Positions 1 through 7,930 of a stretch of 64,000 nt of DNA are shown one piece after another. The DNA is from Streptomyces polyasparticus (GTDB taxonomy: Bacteria > Actinomycetota > Actinomycetes > Streptomycetales > Streptomycetaceae): the NCBI RefSeq assembly GCF_014493765.1, contig NZ_JACTVJ010000010.1:496001-560000 (forward strand). Direction: 5' to 3'. Position 1 is the stretch's first letter. Each line of letters starts with the position of its first letter. The translations under genes were made by a program, and so were the position numbers. The notes beneath the pieces are model-generated. The model saw nothing but the letters and a program-made list of their open reading frames with translations. It was not told the origin of the DNA and ran no database searches.

Positions 1-248
1 TGGATGTGCACCTGGAGGTCGGGAAACGCCTGCAGCAGCGTCGGCCACACCCGGCGGAACGCTTCGAGCCCCGACAGCTCGCTCGGCACCGGCGCGTGGA
101 AGACGAGCTCGGGGTCGACGTACTCCTGAATCGCCTTGTCGATCACTTCGGCGTCACGACTGTTCACCACATCGTGGAAACGCCGGAAGAGCTCCTTGTT
201 GCGCTCGGTGGTCTGCGCGGACTGCTGGGGTGCTGCGTTGTGCGACAT
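1..248 (-). CDS. SnoaL-like ester cyclase (partial, C-terminus outside window)
   Basis: The first 82 residues are visible and the gene runs off the left edge. The protein begins MSHNAAPQQSAQTTERNKEL and continues with a nuclear-transport-factor-2-like segment containing FHDVVNSRD, then DPELVFHAP and FPDLQVHI. This pattern (short helical N-terminus, a phrase describing a shared role for Asp and His, then FPD) is typical of the SnoaL-like polyketide cyclase / ester cyclase family, small cone-shaped proteins of about 130-150 residues. The start ATG at 248 follows a GGAGCATCCC stretch that serves as ribosome binding site. Nothing around it suggests a polyketide cluster, so the substrate is unknown. 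Confidence 0.75.
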   Translation of the reverse strand, partial: MSHNAAPQQSAQTTERNKELFRRFHDVVNSRDAEVIDKAIQEYVDPELVFHAPVPSELSGLEAFRRVWPTLLQAFPDLQVHI

Positions 249-398
249 GGGATGCTCCTGCGGGCTCGTCGTCGGTCACCGTCATTTCCGAAGTGGCTGT
301 CACCTCTGTGACGAGGCGGGCCGCTCTGCTGTGACATCCCGCGCTGCCTCTGTCCGCCGGCCCGTAGAACCTCCGGCCCCGTAGACTCACCGCCCACC

Positions 399-917
399 AT
401 GACCCCTGTCACCGTCGACATCCGCAAGTACGACGGCCGTTGCAGTGCGCGCTGGTCCGCGCGGCGGCTCGGTGCCGATGACCACGGCACCTGGCTCGCC
501 ACCGCCGAGGGCGTCCGGGTGAGCTCGGCGGACGGCGGGTGGGTCACACGGTTCCCGTACGTCATGCTCGTGCCCGAGGACGCCTGGTGGACGGCCACCT
601 TCTGCCGTCCGCCGGGGCCCGAGGTCTACTGCGACGTGTGCACGCCCGCGCAGTGGTCGGCGGACGGAACCGAGGTGCGCATGGTCGACCTGGACCTCGA
701 TGTCGTACGGCTGCGGGGTGTGCCGCCGCACATCGAGGACGAGGAGGAGTTCGCCGCCCACCGGCTGCGATTCGGTTACCCGGACGAGGTCGTCGCCGAG
801 GCCCGCAAGGCCTGCGCCCGGCTGTACGCGGCAGTCCGCCGGGAGTCCGGTGCGGCACTGTTCACCTCGGTGTATCCGAGCTGGCTGGCCCGCGCGGAGC
901 GCACGCACGGCACCTGA
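399..917 (+). CDS. DUF402 (FomD-like) domain protein
   Basis: A 172-residue soluble protein. Residues about 45-130 carry the DUF402 pattern: WWTATF, then YCDVCTPAQW, the acidic MVDLDLDVVRL stretch and DEEEFAAHRLRFGYP. In the FomD/DUF402 family these acidic residues bind metal and members hydrolyse phosphodiester or pyrophosphate bonds of nucleotide substrates; the exact substrate here is not known. No Shine-Dalgarno is visible before the ATG, but TAGACT lies at 381-386, 12 bases upstream of it, which fits a -10 box and a leaderless or nearly leaderless transcript. The nitrilase-family gene follows after 12 bases. Confidence 0.7.
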   Translation: MTPVTVDIRKYDGRCSARWSARRLGADDHGTWLATAEGVRVSSADGGWVTRFPYVMLVPEDAWWTATFCRPPGPEVYCDVCTPAQWSADGTEVRMVDLDLDVVRLRGVPPHIEDEEEFAAHRLRFGYPDEVVAEARKACARLYAAVRRESGAALFTSVYPSWLARAERTHGT

Positions 918-929
918 GATCCTGGCCCG

Positions 930-1652
930 ATGAAGATCGCTGCCGCCCAGTTCTCCGGCACGCCCGCGGACATCCACGCCAACGTCCGTACGATGACCGC
1001 CCTCGCGGACCGGGCCATCGGCCAGGGCGCCGAGCTGATCGTCTTCCCCGAAATGGCGCTCACCGGATACGAGTTGGAGGCCATCCGCAAGGATCCGGAC
1101 CTGCTGGCCCGGCACGACGACCCCCGCCTGGACGCGCTGCGCTCGTGCGGCATCGCCACGGTCGTCAACGCCGCCGCCCCGACCGACGGGCCGCGGCCTG
1201 CCATCGAGACCTTCGTCTTCGGACCCGACGGCGAGCTGCTCACCACGTACCGCAAGCAGCATCTCTTCGAGCACGAACAGGAGATCTTCGCGGCAGGCGA
1301 GAGCGACGGCCGCTTCACCTACGGCGGGCTGCGCTTCGCCCTCGCCACCTGCTACGACAACCACTTCGACGCCCTCACCTCGCGCGGCGCCGCCGACGGG
1401 TGCGAGGTCCATCTGGCCAGTTCCCTCTACGGAACCGGCGGCGGTGTGCAGGAGCGGGCGAGCGTGTACCCGGGGATCGCCCGCACCACCGGCCTGTATG
1501 TCGTCCTCGCCAATCACGTGGGAGCGGCGGGACCGTGGACCGGCTGCGGCGGCTCCGGGGTGTGGGCGCCGGGCGGTGAGCTGCTCGCGGAGGCGGACGA
1601 CCGCACGGCGACGGTGGTGACCGCCGACGTGGGCGGTGCGAGTTCGCTGTGA
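930..1652 (+). CDS. carbon-nitrogen hydrolase (nitrilase superfamily)
   Basis: A 240-residue protein covering a full nitrilase-fold domain. The Glu-Lys-Cys triad is readable: Glu in VFPEMALTGYE (residue about 39), Lys in YRKQHLF (about 109) and Cys in LATCYDNHF (about 141). Members hydrolyse amides or carbamoyl groups with release of ammonia in the cytoplasm. The length is slightly short for the superfamily (usually 260-300), close to the compact omega-amidase-like branch. Its TGA overlaps the GTG start of the following histidine kinase, but that junction looks secondary, because the kinase is truncated at exactly this point. Substrate cannot be deduced. Confidence 0.85.
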   Translation: MKIAAAQFSGTPADIHANVRTMTALADRAIGQGAELIVFPEMALTGYELEAIRKDPDLLARHDDPRLDALRSCGIATVVNAAAPTDGPRPAIETFVFGPDGELLTTYRKQHLFEHEQEIFAAGESDGRFTYGGLRFALATCYDNHFDALTSRGAADGCEVHLASSLYGTGGGVQERASVYPGIARTTGLYVVLANHVGAAGPWTGCGGSGVWAPGGELLAEADDRTATVVTADVGGASSL

Positions 1653-2662
1653 ATCCGGCCCGCCCGGACCGACCCGGCCGCCCGGCGCACGCCGATCACC
1701 TGGGCCGATGCGCCGGGCAGGCCCGCATCGTCCTGGCCGCGCTGGGCCTCGCCGGCTGGTTCGCCGTACGAGCCGGGCTGCGTCCACTGCGCAGGATCGA
1801 GTCGACCGCGGCGGCCATCGCATCCGGCGACCTGACCCACCGCGTCCCCGAACTCGCCGGCCCCCGCACCGAATTGGGCCGCCTGTCCACCTCGCTCAAC
1901 GGCATGCTGGACCGCATCGAGGCCGGAGATGCCGCACGCGACGACGCGCAGCGGCGGATGCGCCGGTTCATCGCGGACGTCAGCCACGAACTGCGTACCC
2001 CGCTCGCCGGCATCAAGGGCTTCACCGAGCTCTACCGCATGGGCGGCATGCCGGAACGCACCGACGTCGACACCGCGATGAGCCGCATCGAAGGCGAAGC
2101 GGGACGCCTCGTCCAACTCGTCGAGGAACTCCTGCTGTTGGCCCGCCTGGACGACCGCTCGACCGAATCCGCACCGCCCCTCCAACGCACGCCGATGGAT
2201 CTGCGCACCCTGGCCGCCGACGCCCAGCACGACCTGCGGGCCCTCGACCCGCAGCGCACCGTCACCCTCACCGGCCTCGACGGCGGACCGCCGGGCGGCG
2301 CCCCGGTCCTCGGCGACGAGGCCAGGCTGCGCCAGGTCACCTCCAACCTCGTCGGCAACGCCGTCGCCCACACGCCCGCCGGCACCCCCGTACGGATCGG
2401 CGTCGGCACCCAAGATGCCTTCGCCGTCCTGGAGTTCGCGGACGAGGGTCCCGGCATGACCTCCGAGCAGGCCGAGCGCGTCTTCGACCGCTTCTACCGC
2501 GCCGACACCTCCCGCGGCCGCGCCACCGGCGGCGGATCGGGACTCGGCCTGGCCATCGTCGACTCACTCGTCCGCGCCCACGGCGGACGCGTGGAAGTCC
2601 GTACGGCGCCGGGGCGGGGCGCGACCTTCAAGGTGCTGCTGCCGCGGTACGCGGGGGAGTGA
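1649..2662 (+). CDS. sensor histidine kinase, N-terminally truncated
   Basis: 337 residues. One hydrophobic helix (about 27-45) is followed by HAMP (LRPLRRIESTAAAIASGDL), the H-box FIADVSHELRTPL with the phospho-acceptor His, N-box NLVGNAVAHTPAG, DEGPGM, an F-box and the G2 box GSGLGLAIV. The catalytic core is complete. What is missing is the first membrane helix and the extracellular sensor domain of this family, usually 100-180 residues. Instead the first 25 residues are low-complexity (PARPDRPGRPAHA) and start from a GTG overlapping the upstream stop codon. No response regulator is adjacent. I read this as a 5' deletion that left an in-frame fusion; it may be unregulated or non-functional. 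Confidence 0.8.
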   Translation: MNPARPDRPGRPAHADHLGRCAGQARIVLAALGLAGWFAVRAGLRPLRRIESTAAAIASGDLTHRVPELAGPRTELGRLSTSLNGMLDRIEAGDAARDDAQRRMRRFIADVSHELRTPLAGIKGFTELYRMGGMPERTDVDTAMSRIEGEAGRLVQLVEELLLLARLDDRSTESAPPLQRTPMDLRTLAADAQHDLRALDPQRTVTLTGLDGGPPGGAPVLGDEARLRQVTSNLVGNAVAHTPAGTPVRIGVGTQDAFAVLEFADEGPGMTSEQAERVFDRFYRADTSRGRATGGGSGLGLAIVDSLVRAHGGRVEVRTAPGRGATFKVLLPRYAGE

Positions 2663-2714
2663 GCCCGCCCGTGCGAGGAGAGCGGGCCGCGCCTGACCGG
2701 CGACCGGATCCAAC

Positions 2715-2740
2715 GATACTTGCGTAGTAACGCAAGTATC
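2715..2740. promoter_or_regulatory. perfect 11-4-11 palindrome, probable operator
   Basis: GATACTTGCGT, a 4-base centre AGTA, then ACGCAAGTATC: a perfect 11-bp inverted repeat. It is A/T-rich against its surroundings and lacks a T-run, so an operator for a dimeric regulator (TetR- or MarR-type size) is more likely than a terminator. It lies 53 bases after the kinase and 128 bases before a well-primed 13-codon reading frame and the mgtE relic, so the gene it once controlled may be broken. Confidence 0.65.
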
Positions 2741-2867
2741 GGCACAGTAAGAGGCGCCGGGCGGCCGCCGCCCCAGCGGAGCACCGCTGCCCGGGGGGCG
2801 TCCTGCCCGTATCCCTGAACTCGCACATCCGGCATGCTCCGGCACCAGGAACGAGGAGGTGGTCACC

Positions 2868-2909
2868 GTGCCTTCCGGTGAACCTCGCTCGCGGTCGTAC
2901 GGCCGCTGA
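2868..2909 (+). CDS. 13-codon reading frame with strong ribosome binding site
   Basis: GTG start preceded by GAGGAGGTGGTCACC, one of the best ribosome binding sites in this region, but the frame encodes only MPSGEPRSRSYGR before TGA. It could be the surviving 5' end of a destroyed gene (the mgtE relic starts about 30 bases later) or a leader peptide. There is no recognisable function. Confidence 0.3.
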   Translation: MPSGEPRSRSYGR

Positions 2910-2957
2910 ACCCCAGCCCACCCCCCTTGCGCGCAGCCGTCCGGCGCGCGCCGTTCC

Positions 2958-3214
2958 ACCAGGGCGATGAGGGTGCCGACGGTGCATTCCCGCAGGAGTA
3001 CGGAGCGGAAGCGGCTCAGGTCGATGTGGCCGAAGGCGAGGCCGCGCGCGAACAGGGTCGTGGACTGGGTGGCGGCGTTGCCGTCCATGTCCGTCACCAG
3101 CGGCATGAAGGCGGCGAGGATCGCCACCGCCTGGATCATCTCCTCGAAGCGGCCGACGTACTGGCCGACCAGGAATCCCCCGGTGAGGGTGACGAACAGG
3201 AACGGTACGCGGCG
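2958..3214 (-). pseudogene. mgtE relic: inverted internal membrane segment
   Basis: On the minus strand this stretch encodes an unmistakable piece of an MgtE magnesium channel: RRVPFLFVTLTGGFLVGQ (first membrane helix), FEEMIQAVAILAAFMPLV, then TDMDGNAATQSTTLFARG with the pore-lining Asp and the GNAxTQS signature, and HIDLSRFRSVLLRE. There is no start codon, no cytoplasmic MgtE_N or CBS domain, and the frame becomes nonsense on both sides. The next part of the same protein is found on the opposite strand directly to the right (3236-3478). An MgtE segment has therefore been inverted inside an already N-terminally deleted gene. Confidence 0.8.
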
Positions 3215-3235
3215 CGAAACGGCTTGCCGGATCGG

Positions 3236-3478
3236 ATCGGCGGCGCCGCCGGCCTCGTGGCCTTCGCGATGCACGGGGTCCACTTCGGTCTGACGATCGG
3301 CATCTCCATCTTCGTCACGACCGTGGTGGCCACGGCGCTCGGCTTCCTGCTGCCCTGGCTTCTCGCCAAGAGCGGCATGGTCCACGCCCCCGCGGCCGAT
3401 CCGCTGATCACGACCATCAAGGACTTCACCGGAGTGGTGATCTACTTCGCCCTGGCCGGGCTCCTGATGGGGCTGTGA
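3236..3478 (+). pseudogene. mgtE relic: C-terminal membrane segment
   Basis: The plus strand encodes GLVAFAMHGVHFGLTIGISI, then VTTVVATALGFLLPWLL and ADPLITTIKDFTGVVIYFAL ending GLLMGL and TGA at 3476-3478. This is the last three membrane helices of MgtE with the conserved DP-ITT-KDFTG-IYF motif. It lacks its own start and connects, after mentally flipping 2958-3214, to the ...TVGTLIALV end of the inverted piece. The reading frame is otherwise well preserved, so the rearrangement may be fairly recent. Confidence 0.8.
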
Positions 3479-3522
3479 AGCGGGTCGGTGGGCCGGCATA
3501 CGTGCCGGCCCACCGGTGTGTC

Positions 3523-4131
3523 TCAGGCGATTGGGAAGTCGAAGTACGTGTCCGGGAAGGGCTCGTCCTTCAGCGTGTAGTGCCACCACTCGCAGTCGTA
3601 TCCGCGGAAGCCCGAGCCCTCCATGACGGAGTGCAGGAGATGGCGGTTGCGTGCCTCGGCCATCCGCACCCCCTGCGCTCCATGGTGCGAGACGGAGTCC
3701 ATCAGGTCGTGGCCGCCACCCATGGCGGCGAGCTCTCCGCTGTCCAGATGGTAGAGCGTGATGTCGACCGTACTTCCGCGGCTGTGGCCGGACTTGGCGG
3801 CGACATAGCCCTGCTCGAACATGTCGGCCCGGTCGATGTTCGGGTAGTGCCGCTGCTTCGTCCGGCCGTCCTCCGGCTCCTTAGCCCAGCGCAGGAAGCA
3901 GTCCACTGCCTGCTGGGGGCGGTATCCGTCCCACAGGAGGAGCCCGAAACCGAGATATTCGGCGCGGGCCCGGGCGTCTTCGAGTGCGCCGCACAGCGCC
4001 CGGGTGCCGACGATGCGATTCGCCCGGTATCCGTCCACCGGCTTGCCGGTGAAGTTGTCCCACGTGGCGTATTTGGCGTCCCAGCGTATGCCGGGGACCA
4101 GTTCGTCGACGAACACGAAATCCTCGTTCAC
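3523..4131 (-). CDS. vanX: D-alanyl-D-alanine dipeptidase VanX
   Basis: 202 residues, the normal VanX length. It cleaves D-Ala-D-Ala so that only D-Ala-D-Lac enters peptidoglycan precursors, removing the vancomycin target. The zinc ligands and catalytic residues fall at the same numbers as in enterococcal VanX: Arg71 in WDGYRP, His116 and Asp123 in SGHSRGSTVDITL, Glu181 and His184 in EWWHY. The start ATG overlaps the vanA stop codon (ATGA), indicating translational coupling as last gene of vanHAX. A few codons with A/T third bases appear more often than in the neighbours, as is usual for acquired van genes. Confidence 0.97.
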   Translation of the reverse strand: MNEDFVFVDELVPGIRWDAKYATWDNFTGKPVDGYRANRIVGTRALCGALEDARARAEYLGFGLLLWDGYRPQQAVDCFLRWAKEPEDGRTKQRHYPNIDRADMFEQGYVAAKSGHSRGSTVDITLYHLDSGELAAMGGGHDLMDSVSHHGAQGVRMAEARNRHLLHSVMEGSGFRGYDCEWWHYTLKDEPFPDTYFDFPIA

Positions 4132-5189
4132 CGGCGGCCTCCCGCCGATTCCTCGGACGTCGCCGCCATCGCCAACGACACCAGCCGGTCGAGCAGTTGG
4201 GAGAGCGGGATTCCCGCGGCCGCCATCATGCGCGGGTAGCGGCTGTACGAGGTCATGCCGGGGAAAGTGTTGACCTCGTTGAGCACGACCGTTCCGTTCT
4301 CCTTGAGGAACAGGTCCACGCGTGCCAGCCCCCTGCAGCCGAGGGCGCGATAGACGGCCTTCGCCGTCTCCTGGACCAGCGCGCGCGACGCGTCGGAAAT
4401 ATCGGCGGGCACGATTGCCGTCGAATTGTCGGAGCCCTGCTCAGGGGCCTCTTCCTGATGGATCCTGAAGAATCCGTGCGACAGGGCGATCCGGTCCACC
4501 TCGCCCGTCGTCAGATCGTGGCCGTTGCCCAGGACAGCACACCCGACCTCCCCGCCGACGACAGCAGCTTCGATCAGCACCTTCGCGTCGTACTGCCGCG
4601 CGGCCTCGATCGCGCCCGGCAGTTCCTCCTTCCCGGACACCTTGCTCACGCCGAACGAGGAACCGGAGCGCGCCGGCTTCACGAACACGGGGTAGGGGAG
4701 AGCTTCGGCATCGATGTCCCCGTCCGCCGTGACGGTCCAGAAGTCCGGCGTCGCGATCCCCGCACTGCGCGCCACGGTGTAGGCCAGCGACTTGTCCATG
4801 GACAGCGCCGAACTCTGCACATCGCAGCCCGCGTACGGGATGCCGGACAGTTCGAGAAGGCCCTGCATCGCCCCGTCCTCGCCCAGCGTGCCGTGCAGCA
4901 CGGGCAGGACGACATCCAGGCGGATCGTCTCGTACTTGCCCTCGTCGAGGACGAGCAGACCGCCCACCGTCCGGTCGGGCGACAGCGCCGCCGGACGGCA
5001 GACGCCGTTCTCCCACTGCGCGTCGGGGCCGTCGCAGAGCAGCCAGGAGCCGTCCCTGGTGATTCCTATGTAGTACGGCTCGTACTTCGCCGTGTCGAGA
5101 TGCTTCGCGACTTCCTGAGCCGACTTGACGGAGATGGGGTGCTCCTCGGAAGAACCTCCGAAGATGATGCCGACCCGGAGCTTATCCAT
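4128..5189 (-). CDS. vanA: D-alanine--D-lactate ligase VanA
   Basis: 353 residues, an ATP-grasp ligase joining D-Ala to D-lactate. The start ATG at 5189 gives MDKLRVGIIFGGSSEEHPIS, the normal family N-terminus. The omega-loop region EVDRIALSHGFFRIHQEE resembles the D-Lac-specific VanA/VanB type rather than a housekeeping Ddl, and the C-terminal NEVNTFPGMTSYSRYPRMM motif carries the substrate-binding loop. It overlaps vanH by 8 bases and vanX by 4, so the three are one transcript. The frame is open for 70 more codons upstream, but that part lies inside vanH and is not coding. Confidence 0.97.
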   Translation of the reverse strand: MDKLRVGIIFGGSSEEHPISVKSAQEVAKHLDTAKYEPYYIGITRDGSWLLCDGPDAQWENGVCRPAALSPDRTVGGLLVLDEGKYETIRLDVVLPVLHGTLGEDGAMQGLLELSGIPYAGCDVQSSALSMDKSLAYTVARSAGIATPDFWTVTADGDIDAEALPYPVFVKPARSGSSFGVSKVSGKEELPGAIEAARQYDAKVLIEAAVVGGEVGCAVLGNGHDLTTGEVDRIALSHGFFRIHQEEAPEQGSDNSTAIVPADISDASRALVQETAKAVYRALGCRGLARVDLFLKENGTVVLNEVNTFPGMTSYSRYPRMMAAAGIPLSQLLDRLVSLAMAATSEESAGGRR

Positions 5190-6222
5190 GCTGATTCCTG
5201 CTTTCGAATTCAAGGCAGTTGGCAATCGAGTTCTTGACGGTGTCGCTGAGTGCGTGGTCCGTGTAATAGGCGGTGTGCGGGCTGATGAGGACGTTCGGCA
5301 GCTCCTGCAGCCGCAGCAGCGGCTTGCTCTCGATCGCCCGGTCGCCGCAGTCGGTGTAGAAAATGCCTTCCTCGCCCTCGAGAACATCCAGCGCCGCACC
5401 GCCGAGACGGCCGCTCTCCAGACCGTCGATCAGGGCCTCGGTGTCCAGAAGAGGACCGCGGCCTGTGTTGACGACGAACGCGCCGTTCTTCATCCGCTCG
5501 ATGCGCCGGCGGTCGAGCAGATGGTGCGTGTCCGCGGTGAGCGGGGTGTGCAGCGTGACGACATCGCTCGTCCGCAGGAGTTCATCGAGGGGAACGTAAT
5601 CGGCAACCGAATGCGGGCGATGGTGGTACGCGAGGACACGGCAGCCGAAACCCCGGAGCCGGTCGACGACCGCCGATCCGATGCGTCCCGTGCCGATGAC
5701 GCCGACGGTCAGGTCCCGCAGTTCCTTTCCGCGCGCCGCGTTCAGCCGGTAGTCGTGGACGGCCGTACGCAGGATCGTGGACTTCGCGTCACGTATCGCC
5801 ATCAGCATCAGCATCAACGTGTAATCCGCCACGCTGTCGGGAGAGTAGGAGACATTCCCGACGGTAATGCCGAGGCCCTCGGCGTATTCCAGGTCGATGT
5901 GGTTGAAGCCGATGCTGCGCGTCGAGACATATCGCACACCGGCCCGGCGGAGTGCCAGGAGCGTGCCGTTGGTGACCGGAGTCTTGTGGCCGACGCTGAT
6001 ACACCGGTTTCCGTACGCCAGTTGGGCATTGGACTCGGAAACGGCCGCCTCGGTGAGGACGGGAACGATGCCGAAGCGAGGCGCCATCTCACGGAACAGA
6101 GCGGACTCGTCCTGCCCGCATCCGTAGACCGTGATCCCTGTTGCCGGAAGAGCGGGAGAAGACGGTGAAGCGGGGGAGCGGGTGCGCCGGGCCGTGGCAC
6201 GAACGGGTTCGGTGGAGGTCAT
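5182..6222 (-). CDS. vanH: D-lactate dehydrogenase VanH
   Basis: 346 residues; an NAD-dependent 2-hydroxyacid dehydrogenase that reduces pyruvate to the D-lactate used by VanA. The Rossmann motif GVIGTGRIGSAVVDRL is at about 160-175, the catalytic Arg in STRSIGFNHID, and the catalytic His in SPHTAYYTDHAL. The ATG at 6222 starts MTSTEPVRATARRTRSPASP, a basic N-terminus about 20-25 residues longer than enterococcal VanH; a later start is possible. It is first gene of vanHAX, and its promoter region carries the shared van box at 6244-6287. Confidence 0.95.
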   Translation of the reverse strand: MTSTEPVRATARRTRSPASPSSPALPATGITVYGCGQDESALFREMAPRFGIVPVLTEAAVSESNAQLAYGNRCISVGHKTPVTNGTLLALRRAGVRYVSTRSIGFNHIDLEYAEGLGITVGNVSYSPDSVADYTLMLMLMAIRDAKSTILRTAVHDYRLNAARGKELRDLTVGVIGTGRIGSAVVDRLRGFGCRVLAYHHRPHSVADYVPLDELLRTSDVVTLHTPLTADTHHLLDRRRIERMKNGAFVVNTGRGPLLDTEALIDGLESGRLGGAALDVLEGEEGIFYTDCGDRAIESKPLLRLQELPNVLISPHTAYYTDHALSDTVKNSIANCLEFESRNQHG

Positions 6223-6243
6223 GCCCACAGTCAACGAGGCGCT

Positions 6244-6287
6244 GTGTTGCCGGGACGTATGCGCTTTTCGATACGAGGACGATATGC
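6244..6287 (-). promoter_or_regulatory. van box / promoter of vanHAX
   Basis: A 44-bp element that matches the element before vanK at 38 of 44 positions (counted by eye) and the one before murF at about 34 of 44. Read on the minus strand it contains CATATCG and CGTATCGAAAA spaced one helical turn apart, then CGGCAACAC, which occupies the place of a -10 box. By analogy with S. coelicolor, where VanR activates vanHAX, vanJ and vanK, this is the likely VanR-P binding site. Confidence 0.75.
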
Positions 6288-6360
6288 CTGCGGGGCATCG
6301 TGGAAGGCCGCCGCATTGCATGCGAGGCACGGCGGGAGTCCGCATTGCGTGAGGCATCGT

Positions 6361-6404
6361 GCGTATCGTCGGCGTATCGAAAAAGCGATACGCGCCGGCA
6401 ACAT
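6361..6404 (+). promoter_or_regulatory. van box / promoter of murF
   Basis: Third copy of the shared element, on the plus strand. GCGTATCG occurs at 6361 and again at 6372, an 11-bp direct-repeat period, and the second copy also forms a perfect inverted repeat with CGATACGC (6372-6393, 6-base spacer). CGGCAACAT at 6396-6404 gives the candidate -10 position. This places murF under the same control as vanHAX and vanK. The leader to the murF ATG is about 90 bases. Confidence 0.75.
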
Positions 6405-6499
6405 CGTGTCCCTTTGCCTGAAGGCATGACACGCAGTGAACGAACAGCCGTCCCCCTGCACTTCGCCGTGCCGCGCCCGCGCATCACCGGGACGTCGTC

Positions 6500-7843
6500 A
6501 TGATTCCGCTGACTCTGGGCGAGATCGCCGCGGTGGTCCGCGGGACGGTCGCAGGCGACGAGGCGGTGACGGTGACGGGACCGGCCACGATCGACAGCCG
6601 GCAGGCGGCCGAGGGCGGACTCTTCGTCGCCTTCACAGGCGAGCGGGCCGACGGCCACGACTATGCCCAACTGGCGGGCCTGGCCGGAGCGGTGGCCGTG
6701 CTGGGCTCCCGTCCCACCCCGCTGCCGACAGTTGTCGTGGACGATGTTCAGAAGGCGCTCCAGACACTCGCCGCTCATGTCGTGGCGCGGCTGCGCACGG
6801 GCCTGACCGTGGTGGGAGTGACCGGCTCGCAGGGCAAGACCGGTACCAAAGACCTGATCGCGGCCGTACTTTCCGGCGCGGCGCCCACCGTCGCCACCGT
6901 CGGTTCACTGAACAACGAGATCGGCGTACCGCTCACGATGCTGCGCGCCGACGCGGACACTCGCTTCCTCGTCCTGGAGATGGGCGCCCGCCATATCGGC
7001 GACATCGCGGCGCTCACCGATCTGGTCGCGCCCGACATCGGCATCGTCCTCAACGTCGGTCAAGCCCACGTGGGCGAGTTCGGCTCGCGCGCCGCCATCG
7101 CCAAGGCCAAGGGCGAGATGGTGCAAGGCCTGGCCCCCGGCGGCACGGCAGTCCTCAACGCCGACGATCCGCGCGTGGTCGCGATGCGCGCGCTCACGGA
7201 CGCTCCGGTGCTGACCTTCGGGCGGGCTGCTCACGCCGACGCACGAGTAGGCGACCTGCGGCTCGACGGCTCGGGCCGGCCGTCCTGCACTCTGCGGACC
7301 GCCGAGTCCTCAACTCCCTTGACGCTGCCGCTCGTCGGAGCTCATCAGGCCTTGAACGCCGCGGCCGCCACCGCGGTGGGTCTGGCAGCGGGCATCCCGC
7401 TCGCCGCGGCCTCGACGGCGCTGGCCACCGCCACATTCTCGCGCTGGCGCATGGAACTGCGGACGCTGACCTGCGGCGCGAGACTCCTCAACGACTCCTA
7501 CAACGCCAACCCCGATTCCACCCGCGCCGCCCTGGACGCCTTGGCGGCGATCGAAGGCCGCCGCCGTATCGCCGTACTGGGCGCCATGCTCGAACTCGGC
7601 GCCGACAGCGAGCCGGAGCACCGCGCCATAGGGGAGTACGCCGCCGCCCGCGCGGACGTGGTGGCCGTGATCGGCCCGGACGCGGCGATGACAGCCGATG
7701 GGGCGGGGGAGCGGGCGCTGATGCTCGACGGCAACGACGCGGCCACCGCCTGGCTGCGCGCGCACCTCACGCAGGGAGACGTGGTCCTGATCAAGGCTTC
7801 CCGCGCCGCCCGTCTGGACGAAGTCGCCGCCGCACTTGAGTAG
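6500..7843 (+). CDS. murF: MurF-type UDP-MurNAc-tripeptide:D-Ala-D-X ligase, van-associated paralogue
   Basis: 447 residues with all Mur ligase domains: N-terminal UDP-binding domain ([12 protein letters not shown] ... [15 protein letters not shown]), ATP-binding P-loop [10 protein letters not shown] (about 111-120), the lysine loop and a C-terminal domain with [14 protein letters not shown]. It adds the D-Ala-D-Xaa dipeptide to UDP-MurNAc-tripeptide. A second murF beside van genes is known from glycopeptide producers and probably prefers the depsipeptide D-Ala-D-Lac. It is divergent from vanHAX and shares the van box. The housekeeping murF should lie in the dcw cluster elsewhere. Confidence 0.92.
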   Translation: MIPLTLGEIAAVVRGTVAGDEAVTVTGPATIDSRQAAEGGLFVAFTGERADGHDYAQLAGLAGAVAVLGSRPTPLPTVVVDDVQKALQTLAAHVVARLRTGLTVVGVTGSQGKTGTKDLIAAVLSGAAPTVATVGSLNNEIGVPLTMLRADADTRFLVLEMGARHIGDIAALTDLVAPDIGIVLNVGQAHVGEFGSRAAIAKAKGEMVQGLAPGGTAVLNADDPRVVAMRALTDAPVLTFGRAAHADARVGDLRLDGSGRPSCTLRTAESSTPLTLPLVGAHQALNAAAATAVGLAAGIPLAAASTALATATFSRWRMELRTLTCGARLLNDSYNANPDSTRAALDALAAIEGRRRIAVLGAMLELGADSEPEHRAIGEYAAARADVVAVIGPDAAMTADGAGERALMLDGNDAATAWLRAHLTQGDVVLIKASRAARLDEVAAALE

Positions 7844-7846
7844 TCG

Positions 7847-7870
7847 ACCCGGCCGGTGGTCCGGCCGGTT
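7847..7870. terminator. bidirectional hairpin between murF and vanK
   Basis: ACCCGGCCGG - TGGT - CCGGCCGGTT: a 10-bp stem with one mismatch and a 4-base loop, 4 bases after the murF stop and 60 bases beyond the vanK stop. Both genes converge on it, so it can stop both transcripts. There is a short T-rich tail (TTCTTC) on the plus strand. Confidence 0.6.
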
Positions 7871-7930
7871 CTTCATGCGGCGGGCCGCCGACGGGCGTTT
7901 TGGGGCGCACCACCGGCGGGAACGACAGGC

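Noticed and set aside
1649-2662. The truncated histidine kinase as VanS
   Set aside because: Its HAMP and H-box surroundings (FIADVSHELRTPLAGIKGF) are not VanS-like, no vanR is adjacent, and the sensor part is gone.
5190-5399. 70-codon N-terminal extension of vanA
   Set aside because: It overlaps vanH, is Ser/Arg/Thr-rich nonsense, and MDKLRVGIIFGG is the normal ligase start.
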